DNA from: Cephalopachus bancanus
Taxonomy: Eukaryota > Chordata > Mammalia > Primates > Tarsiidae
Assembly (NCBI GenBank): GCA_027257055.1
Contig: JAPVLO010000133.1
Coordinates: 5,580,001 to 5,644,000 of the forward strand
Direction: 5' to 3'
Length of the DNA stretch: 64,000 nucleotides
Under the pieces are notes generated by a model. That model had not been told where the DNA came from. It worked only from the letters and a program-made list of their open reading frames with translations, and did not search any database. Position 1 is the first letter of the stretch, and each line of letters begins with the position of its first letter. The position numbers were made by a program, and so were the translations under genes. Positions 42,595-55,535 of this stretch are shown piece after piece.

Positions 42595-42760
42595 TACTTG
42601 TGGGCCTCACAACACCCAGTAATGGGGATAGGACAGGCATGAGTGTCCCACTGGAGAGGAGGGAAACTGAGACTAGGAGCTATCATGATGCATTCCAATC
42701 CATCAGAACCAGAACACAGACAGCCCTAGGCTCAAACTCAGATATTCCCACCTTGATGCA
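42595..42760 (-). mobile_element. Possible MIR fragment
   Basis: CCTCACAACACCCAGTAATGGGG...GAGGGAAACTGAGACTAGG resembles antisense MIR; weak. Confidence 0.4.
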
Positions 42761-44079
42761 ACCTGATGACCGCCATCACACGCGTAATCAAGACTTTTCA
42801 CTAGTAACTTTTCTCTTTAAGGATCTCCTGTCATTCCTAGTTCCACATTAGTTTCACAACGTTCCAAGTCAAGGAGAAATCTGTGTGTCATGGAAGGATT
42901 TCTTTCCTGGATGTGTCCTTCCTTCCTCTCCATGAAATGGACCCAACTATCTATTTCCCCCCACACTAAATAGCCCTGTTTATTTAGTGAGAAGATACCC
43001 AGTGGAGAGAGACTCCTCAAAGCAGCTCCAGCTTGGGGCTTCCAAAGCCACAGCATGAGGGACAAGAAGCCTTGCACTCCCCGGTGGGTGGCAAGTCTTC
43101 ACCAAATTCAGGCGGCTTTCTCCAGGGCGCCCAGATTTCCTCTCCTCACTCCGCCAAAGTCCACATTCCTTTCTCTGTCACCACACACGGTTTGACCCCA
43201 AGCCAGGGTGGCAGCTACCTCGGTCCCTTTGAGGTCACAGCCAGGGCTGCTCTGTGGACTCATTGGTAGTGGGCATTTGGGGACAGCTGTGGCTCGAGCC
43301 TCCCTGCACCTGGCTTCACAAGGGCCTTGTGTTCTCCCTGACTCCCTGGCAGGAAGACCCATCCCGCCTAGCCCAGGCCTCCCACTGAGCGTGTGTGACT
43401 TGGTCCCTCAACCCAAACAGGAAGGCGGTGGAGTGTTGACGATGACTGGACCACCATTGCCCCAACTGCTCAACTCAACCAAAGGTGTCAGGACCCCATC
43501 CCTGAGAGGTGTGAGTTGTGTTGTTTCTCCGAACGGGAAAAAAATGTGAATATTTTCTAAGTCTTTTTTTTTTCCTGTGCTGCTTTGAAAAGACATGAAG
43601 TATGGGCCCCTTGTGAAGAGATATTTTTGCACCTAGTTTGAAAAAGGAAAAAGACTTTGCCCAAATGTCTGAGTACGTTTTTATTATAAGGACCTGGGAT
43701 GAAACACTGTGGGGTGAAAGGAGACATCATCAGCAAGGTCAAAGGGCAACAGCATCCACTGGATAGGGGACTGCACATGTCGGGTGTGATCCCAAGGCTG
43801 CCCTTAGGACACACGGCCAATGCTCTGGGCTGGCGGGCAGCAAGAAAAGCCACAAAAGAGGACCTTCCAGACTCAGTAGATCCCATGACAGACAACTGCT
43901 ATATGGGACTATTCACAGAACCAATTCCAGACCTTGAACGTTGCCCTTTAAAAAATGTCAGCAAATGTATTCCCGAAAGCCCCATGCAGTCCCCACCCAG
44001 CCACCGTCATCTTCATGGGGCTGCCCCCATCCCCATCAGCACTTATTAAACACCCTCTCACCTCGACACCCACACATTC
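42761..44079. other. Unassigned, relatively GC-rich sequence
   Basis: No repeat or gene recognised. Several 80-130-codon frames on both strands overlap one another and show no family signature. CpG density is not island-like. Confidence 0.5.
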
Positions 44080-44182
44080 GTTCCTTTCTTCATTCATTCA
44101 GCTCCAGCCCTTGTGCTGGGCATTCAAGACACAAGAAGAAGTAAGACCCCGGGCCATCCTGTAAGCTTCCAGGAGCAGTCCT
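44080..44182 (-). mobile_element. L2 LINE 3' end, antisense
   Basis: CTTCATTCATTCAGCTCCAGCCCTTGTGCTGGGCATTCAAGACACAAG...AGACCCCGGGCCATCCTG follows the antisense L2 terminus. Confidence 0.6.
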
Positions 44183-44741
44183 GAGCAGGAAGTCCTGTTC
44201 CCAGTCTTGCTCTGTCAACTTCCTTCCAGTTTTGACTTTTTCTTCAGGTCCCCTCTGAGCTCTGTTCTCTGCTAGAAGTCTGAGATCAGGGTATCTGTGT
44301 AAATCAACCAGGCTTCTGTATTACCCAGTAATGTTTTTTTTCCTCCCATATAAATTCCAGTACCCGAGTCCTTGGGATGTCTTCAAGAATGATCCCAATG
44401 CCAAGACCTCTAGGCAATTTGACAGATCCACAGAGGCTGAAGAAGAACACAGTGCTGGAGGTGTGTCCCTCAACCAATCAGCACAGTCGGTGGCTGTCCC
44501 TTTTAACACATGCAAGTGACCAGTTCTAACCAATATCCTTAGGCATAATTATTTGGTATGCATATATCTTTTTTATTTTCTACTATTAATGGATGTGTAT
44601 ATCAAACATATAGCCAAGTCTTTAAAATTAAGTAGGCCACAGTAATATCATCAGAAAGAGAAAATAAATAATGTCTGTGATAAAGCAGGATACCTCTCTG
44701 CTGGTGTTGGAAAAAACTAAAGAAAGTAGAAATTGAAACCG
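44183..44741. other. Unassigned sequence
   Basis: Nothing recognised. Confidence 0.5.
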
Positions 44742-45071
<330 letters not shown>

Positions 45072-45422
45072 TTATTATTAGAACAAACGTTCTTCCTAGT
45101 AGAGATTATCTGCAGACGACAGAGGGTATCTTCCCAGGGCTTCCTAACACTAGGTGAGACCAAGTCCAAGCATGGTCAGATTCAAGAACCCGAAAAAGTT
45201 TTGGGGATCCCTTCACTCATTTCTCTTTTTCAAGCAAAACTAACACAAGCCAGGCCAATTATACAAATCTCATGGAACCAACTGTGCTGCCCATCAAAAG
45301 AGGACTGGATAAAAAAAATGTGATACATATACACAATAGAATATTACACAGCTGTAAAGAAAAACAAAATCATTAGCTTTGCAGCAACCTGGATGGAATT
45401 AAAGTTTATAATACTGAGTGAT

Positions 45423-45696
45423 AGCTGGGCTCGGTGGCTCAGCCTGTAATCCCGCACCTTGGGAGGTTGAGGTGAGTGGATTGCCTAAGCCCGCGGGTCC
45501 GAGACCCGCCTGGGCAGCAAGACCTCATCTCTACAATAAATCAAAAAATCAGCCGGGCGTGGTAGCGCATGCCTGTAATTCCGGCTACTTGGAAGGCTGA
45601 GGTGGAAGGATCGCCGGAGCCCAGCAGGTCAAGGCTGCGATGGCCGGTACGGCCACTGCACTCCAGTCTGGGTGACAAAGTGAGACTCTGACTCAA

Positions 45697-45724
<28 letters not shown>
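45423..45724 (+). mobile_element. Offshoot Alu, derived type, nested in L1
   Basis: Full length, flanked by ATAATACTGAGTGAT at 45408-45422 and 45725-45739. It carries TGGCTCAGCCTG (45435-45446), GCGGGTCCGAGACCCGC (45493-45509, full T-arm pairing) and ACAATAAATCAAAAAATCAGCC. The tail is an (ATA)n array. Confidence 0.96.

Positions 45725-45730
<6 letters not shown>
45697..45730 (+). repeat. (ATA)n microsatellite in Alu tail
   Basis: About 11 ATA units where the Alu tail meets the target duplication. Confidence 0.95.
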
Positions 45731-45732
<2 letters not shown>

Positions 45733-45998
45733 GAGTGATCTCTCATAGAAACAAAGAGCTGAGCATCACATGTTCTCACTCATAAGTGGACCTTGAACAA
45801 CTACTGTAATACTGTAAGAAAAGGATTGACAGTAGTGGGAAACTGCGGGGGTGGGGGCGGAGGTGGGATTGACAGTAGTTGATATCTGCCTGGGGAAGGG
45901 GGAACACACCTTATCAACAAGGGTGCCTGCACAATGAATATTTGTATACCTAACCCTGAATTGTACTCCACAAATTTAAAATAAAAATTAAAATAGAA

Positions 45999-47044
45999 TA
46001 AAAAAAGAATTTTCTAGGGAAATTGCATTTATGTGCTCTGTCATATTACCATCCTGGCAGTTAAAATATATGCATCATCAAAAACATTTTCTAATGCTAG
46101 TTGAAAACCCTAGATTGAACTTAAACCTGTGTTCTAGTGGGGAGGGACTGAGGAGGAGGAGCTGGGCTAGAAAGCAGCAATTAAACAATCTATTCCTCCT
46201 AATAGCACTTGTGTTCTCGAAGCCGGAGTCTAACTCCATTTGGAAACATTTCGTTCCCATTAGAAGCAATTCTGGATTGGCAGGTTATCCCAAATGAGCC
46301 GTAGTCTAGTTAACTTTCCTTACATGTGTCCATCATAACTCACAGCGCCTGGCACCTCACGGTCTCAGGGCAGCCTCTTGGGTTTTATCTGTTGTGCCTT
46401 CTAGTTACCCAGGAGAGAGTGACTGGAATATTTGTGGATAGCTGTTAATGAGTACCTTCACTGACTTTTCTCCTTTAAAGAGTCACCAATTTCAAGTTAA
46501 ACGGGAAGCTCTTCGTTTATATTTATAATTTCTGCAGAGGATGTGAAATGTTGAGGTAATGACAGCAGTGTTTCTAGAAATAAGGAACAGTGTCCATATA
46601 TCTGGAACAGTGTTTGTGACATAGAAGAAAAGTTTCTGAGGAAGGCGCCTCTGCCATTTGCCATGGAGTTAGTTCCCTCCTGGCAGGGAGTGTCTGTGTC
46701 CCAGAGTCTGAAGGGCAACACTCTCCTCCACTATGATTCCCACCTGCAGCTTTAACATTCTGGAGATCAAAGTGGGCTTCTTGTCTATGTTGTCACCAAG
46801 AGTGACAGGCCAGCCTATGCAGTGCAGGAGGTCAATGCTTGGAACAGACGTAATAGTGCTCCTCCCTTGGCTGGCTGAGTAAAATCAAAGTGATGATCTC
46901 AAACAACTTAATTTCATCCTTCAGGGGCAAGCCATTCTTGGGTCTTCTGCAACTTAAGAGGGCCACGCCGTGGTGTGATCACTTTCTGGCTGACCTTCTC
47001 ACGGCTGTGCATCCATCTTTTTGCCTGTATCCAATCGCCATTTT
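45999..47044. other. Unassigned sequence
   Basis: No repeat or gene recognised in 1 kb. Confidence 0.5.
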
Positions 47045-47060
47045 AAAATATGGATCGCTG

Positions 47061-47359
47061 GGTTCAGTGGCTCAGCCTGTAATCTCAGCACTTTGGGAGG
47101 CCAAGGCGAGTGGATTGCCTCAGCCCGCGGGTTTGAGACCAGCCCGGACAACTTGGCGAGACTTCGTCTCTACAATAAATGAAAAATTAGCCAGGCGTAG
47201 TAGTGGGTGTCTGTAGTTCCAGCTATTTGGAAGGCTGAGGTGGAAGGATCGCCGGAACCTAGCAAGTTAACGCTGTGGTGGCTGTGAGTGTGCCACTGCA
47301 CTCCAGCCTGGGCGCCAGAGTGAGACTCCAACTCAAAATAAATAAATAGATAAATAAAT
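47061..47359 (+). mobile_element. Offshoot Alu, intermediate type
   Basis: Full length; AAAATATGGATCGCTG at 47045-47060 recurs as AAAATGTGGATCACTG at 47360-47375. The T-arm region GCGGGTTTGAGACCAGC lacks only one pairing change. The right arm has GTGGTGGCTGTGAGTGTGCC, an intermediate hairpin. Confidence 0.94.
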
Positions 47360-47454
47360 AAAATGTGGATCACTGAGTATCTAAAAATTCCAAAAAAATG
47401 GGTAGGAGGGAAGCATTCCCAATGTGAAAGGAAAAGGACCCTATATTTCTTGAG

Positions 47455-47602
47455 GGTTTTTGTTTGTTTGTTTGTTTTTTGAATAGAGACAAGATCATGC
47501 TGTGTTGCCCAGGTTGATCCTGAACTCCTGAGCTCAGGCGATCCTCCCACCTTGGCCTCCCAAAGTGCTGGGATGACAGGCATGAGGCACTGTGCCCGGC
47601 TC
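47455..47602 (-). mobile_element. Alu left-arm monomer (FLAM-like)
   Basis: A (GTTT)n tail, TAGAGACAAGATCATGCTGTGTTGCCCAGG and CTGGGATGACAGGCATGAGGCAC form one antisense arm, flanked by ATTTCTTGAG at 47445-47454 and 47603-47612. The duplication shows it inserted as a monomer. Confidence 0.92.
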
Positions 47603-47612
47603 ATTTCTTGAG

Positions 47613-47984
47613 TTTTGAAATAGCCGTGAGCTTTAGAAACCCACCATTCCAGCTGGGAATCCACTCACATGGTTGTCTAACCACTTTTCTTCAGTGAGTC
47701 CTTGTGGTCTATTTTACTTCTTTAGACAAGTTTTGGTCTTTACCAACAAAAACCAAGCACTTTAACGTCAATTAGCAAGCATTTGCAAGAGACAGTGCTG
47801 TTCTTTTTTCTAGAAGAAAACAAGACTCTTAACATTTCCACATTAAATAGCTTGTTTTACTAATACAGATTGCACAAACCTTTCTGGTGACTAATATTAA
47901 ATATTTAAATGTATGTACAATTTGAGGTGTTCACTTTAAGAAATATGATTAGTAGAAATAAGTGGACACACACACTCAAATATA
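47613..47984. other. Unassigned A/T-rich sequence
   Basis: Nothing recognised. Confidence 0.5.
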
Positions 47985-48151
47985 TGTACAAAAATGGTTA
48001 TCATAATGTTTATATAAGTGAATACTGGGAAACTAAATGTCCACCAATGAAAGAACAGATGATACCTTCCTGAATTGGAATACAGTATAACCTCTGAAAA
48101 TGGTAAAAATCTATTTATCTCTATGGACGCAAGAATGTGTGTATTTTCAGG

Positions 48152-48258
48152 ATATATAGATAGATAGATAGATAGATACATACATACATATATGTGTGTA
48201 TATATACATATGTGTATATATACATGTGTGTATATAATACATTATATACACACACACA
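48152..48258 (+). repeat. (GATA)n(CATA)n(TGTATA)n compound microsatellite
   Basis: Six GATA units, then CATA, then TGTGTATATATACATA-like units, ending in CA repeats. Confidence 0.95.
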
Positions 48259-48445
48259 AGGCATGCCAAAAATATACACATTTTAAGAGATGTTATCTAT
48301 GTACTACTTTTCAAAGTTGAATTAAATTACAGTAGCAATGTGCTTCCATGCTTTCTTCATTATCTTTGACTGTCCCGCCTGTCACATGGTGACTCCAGCA
48401 TTCATTTGATTAGTACTATCTTTTGAGCGAACATGATACTTAAAA

Positions 48446-48507
48446 TGTGTGTGTGTGTGTGTGTGTTGTGTGTGTGTGTGTGTGTAGTAGTAGTAGTAGT
48501 AGTAGTT
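48446..48507 (+). repeat. (GT)n(AGT)n compound microsatellite
   Basis: Two GT runs separated by a TTG step, then seven AGT units. Confidence 0.96.
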
Positions 48508-48750
48508 ACATAAATTATGAGGCCTTTTTTCCAAATGTATGAGTCCATTTTTTCAAAAAATGTATGACATGTAAAAGAGTGTACGCATAGAAAAAACTTT
48601 CAAAGACATGCATCAGAATATGAATAGCAGTTATAAATGTTAACTGGTGACTAGGATTAAAAGTGAATTTATCCTTCTAGTTTATATGTTTTATAATTCT
48701 TTTCCATAAGTATGTATATCTTTCATAGTTTTAAAAGACTGTTTTTCCTT

Positions 48751-49464
48751 TGAGGAAAAAGTAGCTCTTAGTTATGGAAAAAATATATATATTTTTTGGT
48801 GTAGCTGCCATGTTCTCTTAGCTTTGGTCCCCTCCCATACCTTGGGGAGGTGTATCTCCTCTCTCTTTCTCTCCCTCTCTCTCTCTGATTTACTTTCTAA
48901 ATAACCTGCTTGAAAACTTTTAAAAAAAGAAAAGAAAATATTTCATTTTGTCAGGGTTTTTTTTCCTTGAAGGAAACTACTCATATGAGAAAAAGATTCT
49001 ATGCACAAAATACAGTAACCTTTATGTCTCACAAATGATTATGGAACAGAGTGCCACAATTAACTGGGAGTAGCCATACAGACTCTATGTGGGCACAGGG
49101 CAAGGGCACATCAAAAGCTCTACACAGTGGCTTTCATCCAAACTTGTAAGACCTTCTATTTTTAATGACTGGACCAAAACCAGAATAGGCGTCTCTTGGT
49201 CCAACACGGTAGTCACCAGCCTCCACTGCCTGGCCGTACACATGTCCCATGCCCCCTCCCTCCTCTCACCCGCAGTCGTTCTCGTGTACAGAAGTGACTT
49301 GATGGACTCCAGCCAGTGTTGTTCATGCTGGGTTTCCCGGAGCTACTGACTGGGTTCATCACAGAGGAGAAGGGGCTAAGGTGGCCACTCCTCACACTTC
49401 TTCACCCTGAATGGTCTTAGAAGAAGCTTCTAGGGCAACAACAGCAGAGCTGTGAGACACGCCC
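48751..49464. other. Unassigned sequence with short CT run
   Basis: A CT-rich run lies at 48848-48886 and an A/T palindromic patch (AAAAAATATATATATTTTTT) at 48779-48798. The rest is unrecognised. Confidence 0.5.
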
Positions 49465-49572
49465 TCATCTTAGATAGGGAAACTGATGCATGGAGACCAC
49501 ATTCCTTAGTCACCAGGATGAAAATGTCAGAATCAGAGTGCAGTCTTGTGACACCTGCCCTGTTAATTCCAG
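49465..49572 (-). mobile_element. Possible MIR fragment
   Basis: CTCATCTTAGATAGGGAAACTGATGCATGGAG...CTTAGTCACCAGGATG resembles the antisense MIR core. Confidence 0.4.
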
Positions 49573-50204
49573 GGTCCTCAAGAGAAAGAACCCCTATAGG
49601 ATGAACAAAAGACCAGACCCGATGAGAGATGAGTGTCCTTGTCCAGTCTGAGCATTCAGCCTGAGGTACCCATTGTCTGGCTGAAGAATAAATGTCACCA
49701 TGTTTCCAAGTCTCAAGGTCCTTATGTAAGGTCCTTAAATAAACTAAAGCATACACGTCTTTAAAGTCTCCAAAGCCAGACCTCTGAACAGCCATTGTGT
49801 TCACTGTCACAAGAGATTTTCATCTCAGTATTTAGTGGCTGGCAGAAGATGACTCAGGGCCATGGAATTTAATTTTAAATTGTTTTTAAATAAATTCACA
49901 AGGTCCAATAGCATGAAACTTTGGAAGGTGACAAGGTGGTGTTGGAGGTTTGCAAGTTTTTAAAGCCATATATCAAAAGTTGTCGCTGACAGTCACGGGG
50001 ATTTATTGTGTTCTAGGCCCTAATTTTTTCTCAGAGCTCTCAGCCATGCATCCCTGTGCGAGAAAATTAAACTTGAAAGTCTTGCCATCTTTGCCTGCCT
50101 GGGACCTCAAAATATCAAGCCCTGTATGCCTAGAGACTGCTCAAACATTCCTTTCTGGGTTGTCATTAAACCCCAGCTTTCTGGATGGATATCCTGAGGG
50201 TGCA
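49573..50204. other. Unassigned sequence
   Basis: Nothing recognised; a 126-codon minus-strand frame at 49430-49810 has no family signature. Confidence 0.5.
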
Positions 50205-50312
50205 GTCTTGGTCAAGGTCACCCAGTGAGTTGGTGGCAAAGCTGGGAACACAGCCCAGACTTTCTGACTCCCTTGCTGTCCCCTGACCATCAAACCACAT
50301 GCTCTTGACCAG
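50205..50312 (-). mobile_element. MIR SINE fragment, antisense
   Basis: GGTCAAGGTCACCCAGTGAGTTGGTGGCAAAGCTGGGAACACAGCCCAG is antisense MIR, followed by CTGACTCCC and an ATGCTCTTGACC end. Confidence 0.75.
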
Positions 50313-51987
50313 GATGAAACAAGCTTGTCTGTCTCAGCATTCAGAGTGGGCCGAGGGAGGGGGACTCTTCAATCTCTCCATTTCCTTGTCAAATATTCAT
50401 GTGTCGCCAATTCCATCAGCTAACAGACAACTTGCTCCAGATCATTCTTCACTCTAAAAAACTTCTTTTTTATTAATTTGTCAAGGAAATGCTATCTTAA
50501 TTTGGAAGAGCAAGAAAAACCACTTCCCCCTTCCCCCGGCATCACATTGTGTAACACTAGCAATGTGGCAGCTTCAAAAACCCGCAGAAGCGGCTTTTGG
50601 TCTGCCGATGGCCAGCTCCTCTGCCAGCCCTTCCATGTGGCCTCCTTGCACGGGGGTCGGGCGCCCCGTGGTTCCTGGCAGTGGAACAGTCCGTGGACGA
50701 GCCAGGCCTTGACGTGGCTGTTCCTTCTCCTGCTCTTTGAATGCTCTTTGACCGCAAGAGAACCCGTTCTCCAGTCAGCTGTGCCCCACATGCCTCTCAA
50801 AATGTAGCCAATGGTGACCGTCCAACAGGGCGCCAGCCAGAGGTCAGAGCCACTTTCCTGAGGACGAGGGAAAGGTAGGGCAGCTGGTCTCACTAGTGAG
50901 CACCATCTCCTGCCAGGAACCCCAGGTTTTGAATGCCCATGGGTCAACGGTCCCTCTTTGCCTCACAGCCCTTAAGGCTGCTTCTCCCAGCATTTTGTGC
51001 CTGTCATGTTGGATCATAAATATTTCTTTCTCAGGATGAGCTAAACCGTTTACTCCCGAAGGCCCATGGTTATTTTGGGGATAATGTCCAAGCCCTGGGC
51101 TAGAGTTATTGACTAGCTGACGCGTCTCCCTATCCTGCTGACCATGAGACCTCGTGTTCTGTAGTGACTTTGCCCCAGGAGCTGTCAGCAGAAGCAGGGA
51201 CAGTGAGGAGGGGCCAGAGTCAAGAGAGGCTGGCTGTCACCGTACTATCATGGCTCCTTCTGAGCATCCGCTCAGGGCCAGGCCGGGCCACACACGACTT
51301 GGACTGGCGACAGTCCCGAAGCACCCGGAACATTAGTGCTGCCTCTTGGGGGCACAGTGCCACCTCACTGTCTAGACACCTGTCCTCCCCATGAGACACT
51401 CTCAGGGCTGAGTCCACCCCACTGGCATTTTAAAACAAAGTCCCTGGTGACACACCAGGTGGCCCCAAATCAGTTTCCCTATGGTTCTTAAAATTGCAGA
51501 CACGTAAAGAGCTGTGCCTGCTTGTCTCTCTTGTCACACGTGGCCCCAAATGCATTGTACTGTCCTGTTCAGCTCTCTCTGCCTTCATAAATCATCATAC
51601 GCTGTGTCCCCAGGAGAAGAAATAAGTTTGCTTAATGTGACAGGGCTGGATGCTCTCCAGCAAGAGTGACAACTTAATTTTGTTTACTATTCACTCCAAC
51701 TTCTAAGAAGTAAACTTCATTAACTTTTCTGATAAAACACAAAGACTCTATTATTTGCCTTACCCATAAAATTAGAAAAAAAAATACTTTGATGTTTCTG
51801 AGAAGGCAGGGTTTTTTGAAGTCTCTGCGGCTCTGCCCAGGTGATCTGGAGGCAGATGTGGCCTCTGACCTGCTGTGGAAGGGCCAGGTCAGCAGGTCCG
51901 TGGGACATGCAGCGTCAGCCTGCCTGCCCATCCGTGTGTGTTGACCAGTCCACCTGGCGTCCTGACCATCAGGACAGAGGTGTTACC
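50313..51987. other. Unassigned low-repeat region
   Basis: No repeat or gene recognised in 1.7 kb. Frames of up to 151 codons (50492-50947, minus) overlap frames on the other strand and show no domain. Confidence 0.5.
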
Positions 51988-52000
51988 GCTCTGAAGGATT

Positions 52001-52284
52001 TTTTTTTTTTTTTGAGTTGGAGTCTCACTCTGTCGCCCAGACTGGAGTGCAGTGGCCGCTCCCGGCCACCGCAGCCTCGCCTTCTGGGCTCCGGCGATCC
52101 TTCCACCTCAGCCTTCCAAGAAGCTGGAATTACAGGCATGCACTAACACACCCAGCTGATTTTTTTTATTTATTGTAGAGATGAGGTCTCGCTGCCCAGG
52201 CGGGTCTCGAACCCGCGGGCTCAGGCAATTCACTCACCTCAGCCTCCCAAAGGCACGGGATTACAGGCTGAGCCACCGAGCCCG
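52001..52284 (-). mobile_element. Offshoot Alu, derived type
   Basis: Full-length antisense copy flanked by GCTCTGAAGGATT at 51988-52000 and 52285-52297. The derived T-arm lies at 52200-52216 on this strand as GCGGGTCTCGAACCCGC. The right-arm hairpin pairs fully apart from one wobble. It is one of the least diverged copies. Confidence 0.96.
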
Positions 52285-52297
52285 GCTCTGAAGGATT

Positions 52298-52782
52298 CTA
52301 TATAGATGTGTGTTCTCATGTACAGAGTAACAGGACCATGAAGCTGATGGTTCATTCCAAGCAGCCTCTCAACCAGAAAATAAGAGACGGAAAACCATAA
52401 GGTGGCTCCTGGTAGCCCTGGCCTAAGTCGCGAATGGAATAGGGAGGTCGGAGCTCTATGGACGGTCAGGTTGAGGGAAGGGAGCGTGGGGAAGAGCTTA
52501 AGAACCATGATGAGAATCAGGTTTCCCTGATTCTCTGTCCACACAGGGGACCTGTTTAGAGGAGAAAAATCATGAGGAAAAGTCTTGGGAAAAATAATTT
52601 TTTGAAAATTACTTTTAGTTTTAAAATAAAATGACTAGAATCTCAAATCAAGCCCCCAACTTGAATATTAGAGCAGCTTATATTATTTTCTTAATGACCG
52701 TTTTTGCCAAAAAAAATGATTGTGTGTATGATTTTGTCAGCAAGCACAAGTCCCAGCCCTGACTGTTCACAGCAATTAAACT
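52298..52782. other. Unassigned sequence
   Basis: Nothing recognised. Confidence 0.5.
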
Positions 52783-53080
52783 GCTCTTGCCAGGCATGGT
52801 GGCTCATGCCTGTCATCCCAGCACTTTGGGAGGCAGAGGCAAGAGGATTGTCTGAGCCCAGGAGTTCAAGGCCAGCCTGGGCAACTTGGCGAGACCTGGT
52901 CTCTACAATAAATCAAAAAAATTGCCAGGAGTGGTGGTACAAGCCTGTAGTCCCAACTACTTGGAAGGCTGAGGCAGAAGTCACCCAGCAGGTCAAGGCT
53001 GCAGTAGCCATGAGAGTACCACTGCACTCCAGCCTAGGTGACAGAGTAAGACCTCAACTCAAAAAAAAAAAAAAAAAAAG
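52783..53080 (+). mobile_element. Alu, early offshoot type
   Basis: Linker ACAATAAATCAAAAAAATTGCC, ACTTGGAAGGCTGAGG and CCTCAACTC tail are offshoot-like, but the B-box region CAGGAGTTCAAGGCCAGCC is still ancestral. An 18-A tail follows. Confidence 0.93.
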
Positions 53081-53414
53081 AAAAGAAAAATACCTACTTT
53101 CAAAAGGAATAGCAGGCAAGACAGCCCAAGAAAAGGAGTCAAAGGTCTTTTGCATTCATTAAAATGTATTTGGAGAATGACAAATCTTCCATGCATGTTA
53201 AATAGTCTCCTTTCTGTTTTCTTTTAGGTACAGCACTTGAGGATCTGAGGGCAACAGTTAGGAGAAAGCTCCCTTCACAGTGCTGGCTTGGTCTTTCTCC
53301 CCCTGGTCAAATGGTTTTTATGACTTCATATACCGAGTTGGAAAGAAAGGATGTGATTATCATGGCAAAAAAGTCTACAGATTCTAGGAATAGAACTGCA
53401 TTTGGAGGGTTGAG
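53081..53414. other. Unassigned sequence
   Basis: Nothing recognised. Confidence 0.5.
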
Positions 53415-54105
<691 letters not shown>

Positions 54106-54308
54106 AGGCAGACTTTTTCCTGTAAAGAATCAGGATTTGGGTGTGTCTTCTTGTTTACAGTCCTTGTTCTCTGGAGTCTGTTCAGCCTTCACGGAGGGAG
54201 GCAGAGGTCTCGACTGCCTCCCCAGTCTCTACTTACCTGATGAGGGTCTTCTGAGCACCTGGGGGCCTTTCCCTGTTGCCTGAGAGGCCCAGAGAGCCTC
54301 CGAGTCGG
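54106..54308. other. Unassigned sequence
   Basis: Nothing recognised. Confidence 0.5.
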
Positions 54309-54320
54309 TTTTTTACTTTT

Positions 54321-54445
54321 TTTTTTTTTTTTTTTTTTTTGAGTTGGAGTCTCACTCTGTCACCCAGACTGGAGTGCAGTGGCCACTCCTGGCCACCGCA
54401 GCCTCGACCTGCTGGGCTCCGGCGATCCTTCCACCTCAACCTGGT
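54321..54445 (-). mobile_element. Offshoot Alu, right arm only, 5'-truncated
   Basis: A T-run, GAGTTGGAGTCTCACTC, GTGGCCACTCCTGGCCACCGC and CGACCTGCTGGGCTCCGGCG, then it stops near the arm junction. The flanks TTTTTACTTTT (54310-54320) and CTTTTACTTTTC (54446 onward) form the target duplication. The right-arm hairpin pairs throughout apart from one wobble. Confidence 0.92.
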
Positions 54446-54459
54446 CTTTTACTTTTCTT

Positions 54460-55231
54460 TCGGATCTTCTGATGCTGCAAACTGGCAAGCTCCTGTCTTA
54501 AAACAGACTTAAAAGGACTTTAAAGGACTAAACATCTTACACTGAAGCACTTATGACCAACCCCCAAAACAATTTTTTTTTCTTAGCTTTTGCCCCTCCT
54601 CAGCCTAAATATTTGCTGTAACTGACCTTCAGCTCAATTGAGAGAGACACTCAGGGAGCCAAGTCCAGCAAACACACTCATGTCCATGACACCCACCTTT
54701 TCAGTCACTTTTGTGTCCCAGGCCTCTCAGCCTCCTGGCTCCCAATGCTACCTTCCAAAACAAATATCTCGTGAAGCACCTTCATTGTCCTGGAATGAGA
54801 TTCACAGACAACATAACCTATATACACCCATTAATTTTTAAGTCAAAATAATACCTGAAGGATGATATGATTAGGAATGAAATAAAATGATTTGTAATAA
54901 AATGATCTGTATTCCAATATGTAAATGCCTGGGAATGACTCCATTGGAAACACTGCAGTGGTTAAGTAGAAAATAGCATTTGAATTCAACAACTGCAAAC
55001 ACAAGCCAAGGTGAATTGTCCTGTGTAGACAACTAAGTCCCTTGATCAGTTTTCTAACAGTTATACAAATTTCCAAAATAATAAACAACTTTTTAAAAAG
55101 GTTCTGAACAAAGTACAAAGTTTTAGTCCTAGAAAATTTAGGGTGTATGAAAATTGCATAATAAATACATTGTATTTGCATGTAAAATGGTTTTGGGTTT
55201 AAATAATTATACATAAACTTCTCCAAATTCA
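54460..55231. other. Unassigned A/T-rich sequence
   Basis: No repeat or gene recognised. A 150-codon minus-strand frame at 54843-55295 has no family signature and lies in low-complexity A/T DNA. Confidence 0.45.
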
Positions 55232-55243
55232 TGACTGCCCGGT

Positions 55244-55523
55244 GTATTGATTTTTGGTTTGGTTTTGTTGTTGTTGTTGTTTTATTTTGGCTCACCTCAG
55301 CCTCAACCTCTTGAGCTCAGGCAATCCTTCTGCCTCAGCTCCCTGAGTAGCTGGTACTACAGACATGCACCACCATGATGCTCAGCTAAGTTTTTGAATT
55401 TTTGCAGAGATGTGGTCATGCTATGCTGCTCAGACTGGTCTTGAATTCCTAGGCTTAAGCAATCTTCCCACCTCAGTCTCCCAAAGTGCTGGGATTACAA
55501 GCATGAGCCACTGCACCCAGCCC
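55244..55523 (-). mobile_element. AluJ SINE with altered tail
   Basis: A (GTT)n-rich tail leads into GGCTCACCTCAGCCTCAACC and continues to GAGCCACTGCACCCAGCC. The TGACTGCCCGGT/TGACTGCCCAGT duplication lies at 55232-55243 and 55524-55535. The outermost right-arm sequence is missing. Confidence 0.9.
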
Positions 55524-55535
55524 TGACTGCCCAGT

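Larger units (their letters stand above)
45268..45998 (+). mobile_element. L1 LINE 3' end split by an Alu
   Basis: Before the Alu: GGACTGGATAAAAAAAATGTGATACATATACACAATAG and GCAACCTGGATGGAATTAAAG. After it: AGCATCACATGTTCTCACTCATAAG, GGGGGTGGGGGCGGAGG and TTTGTATACCTAACCCTGAATTGTACTCC with an A-rich end. Only the last ~430 bases of L1 remain. GATTGACAGTAGT occurs twice in it. Confidence 0.88.
47985..48750 (+). mobile_element. Old L1 LINE 3' end, broken by simple repeats
   Basis: GGGAAACTAAATGTCCACCAATGAAAGAACAGATG before, and GCATAGAAAAAACTTTCAAAGACATGCATCAGAATATG...AGTTATAAATGTTAACTGGTGACTAGG plus TTTATATGTTTTATAATTC after, match the ends of an old L1M type. The middle is replaced by microsatellites and about 180 unassigned bases. 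Confidence 0.65.

Noticed and set aside
42761..44079. CpG island or coding exons in the GC-richer stretch
   Set aside because: CpG dinucleotides are sparse and the overlapping 80-130-codon frames on both strands show no signature.
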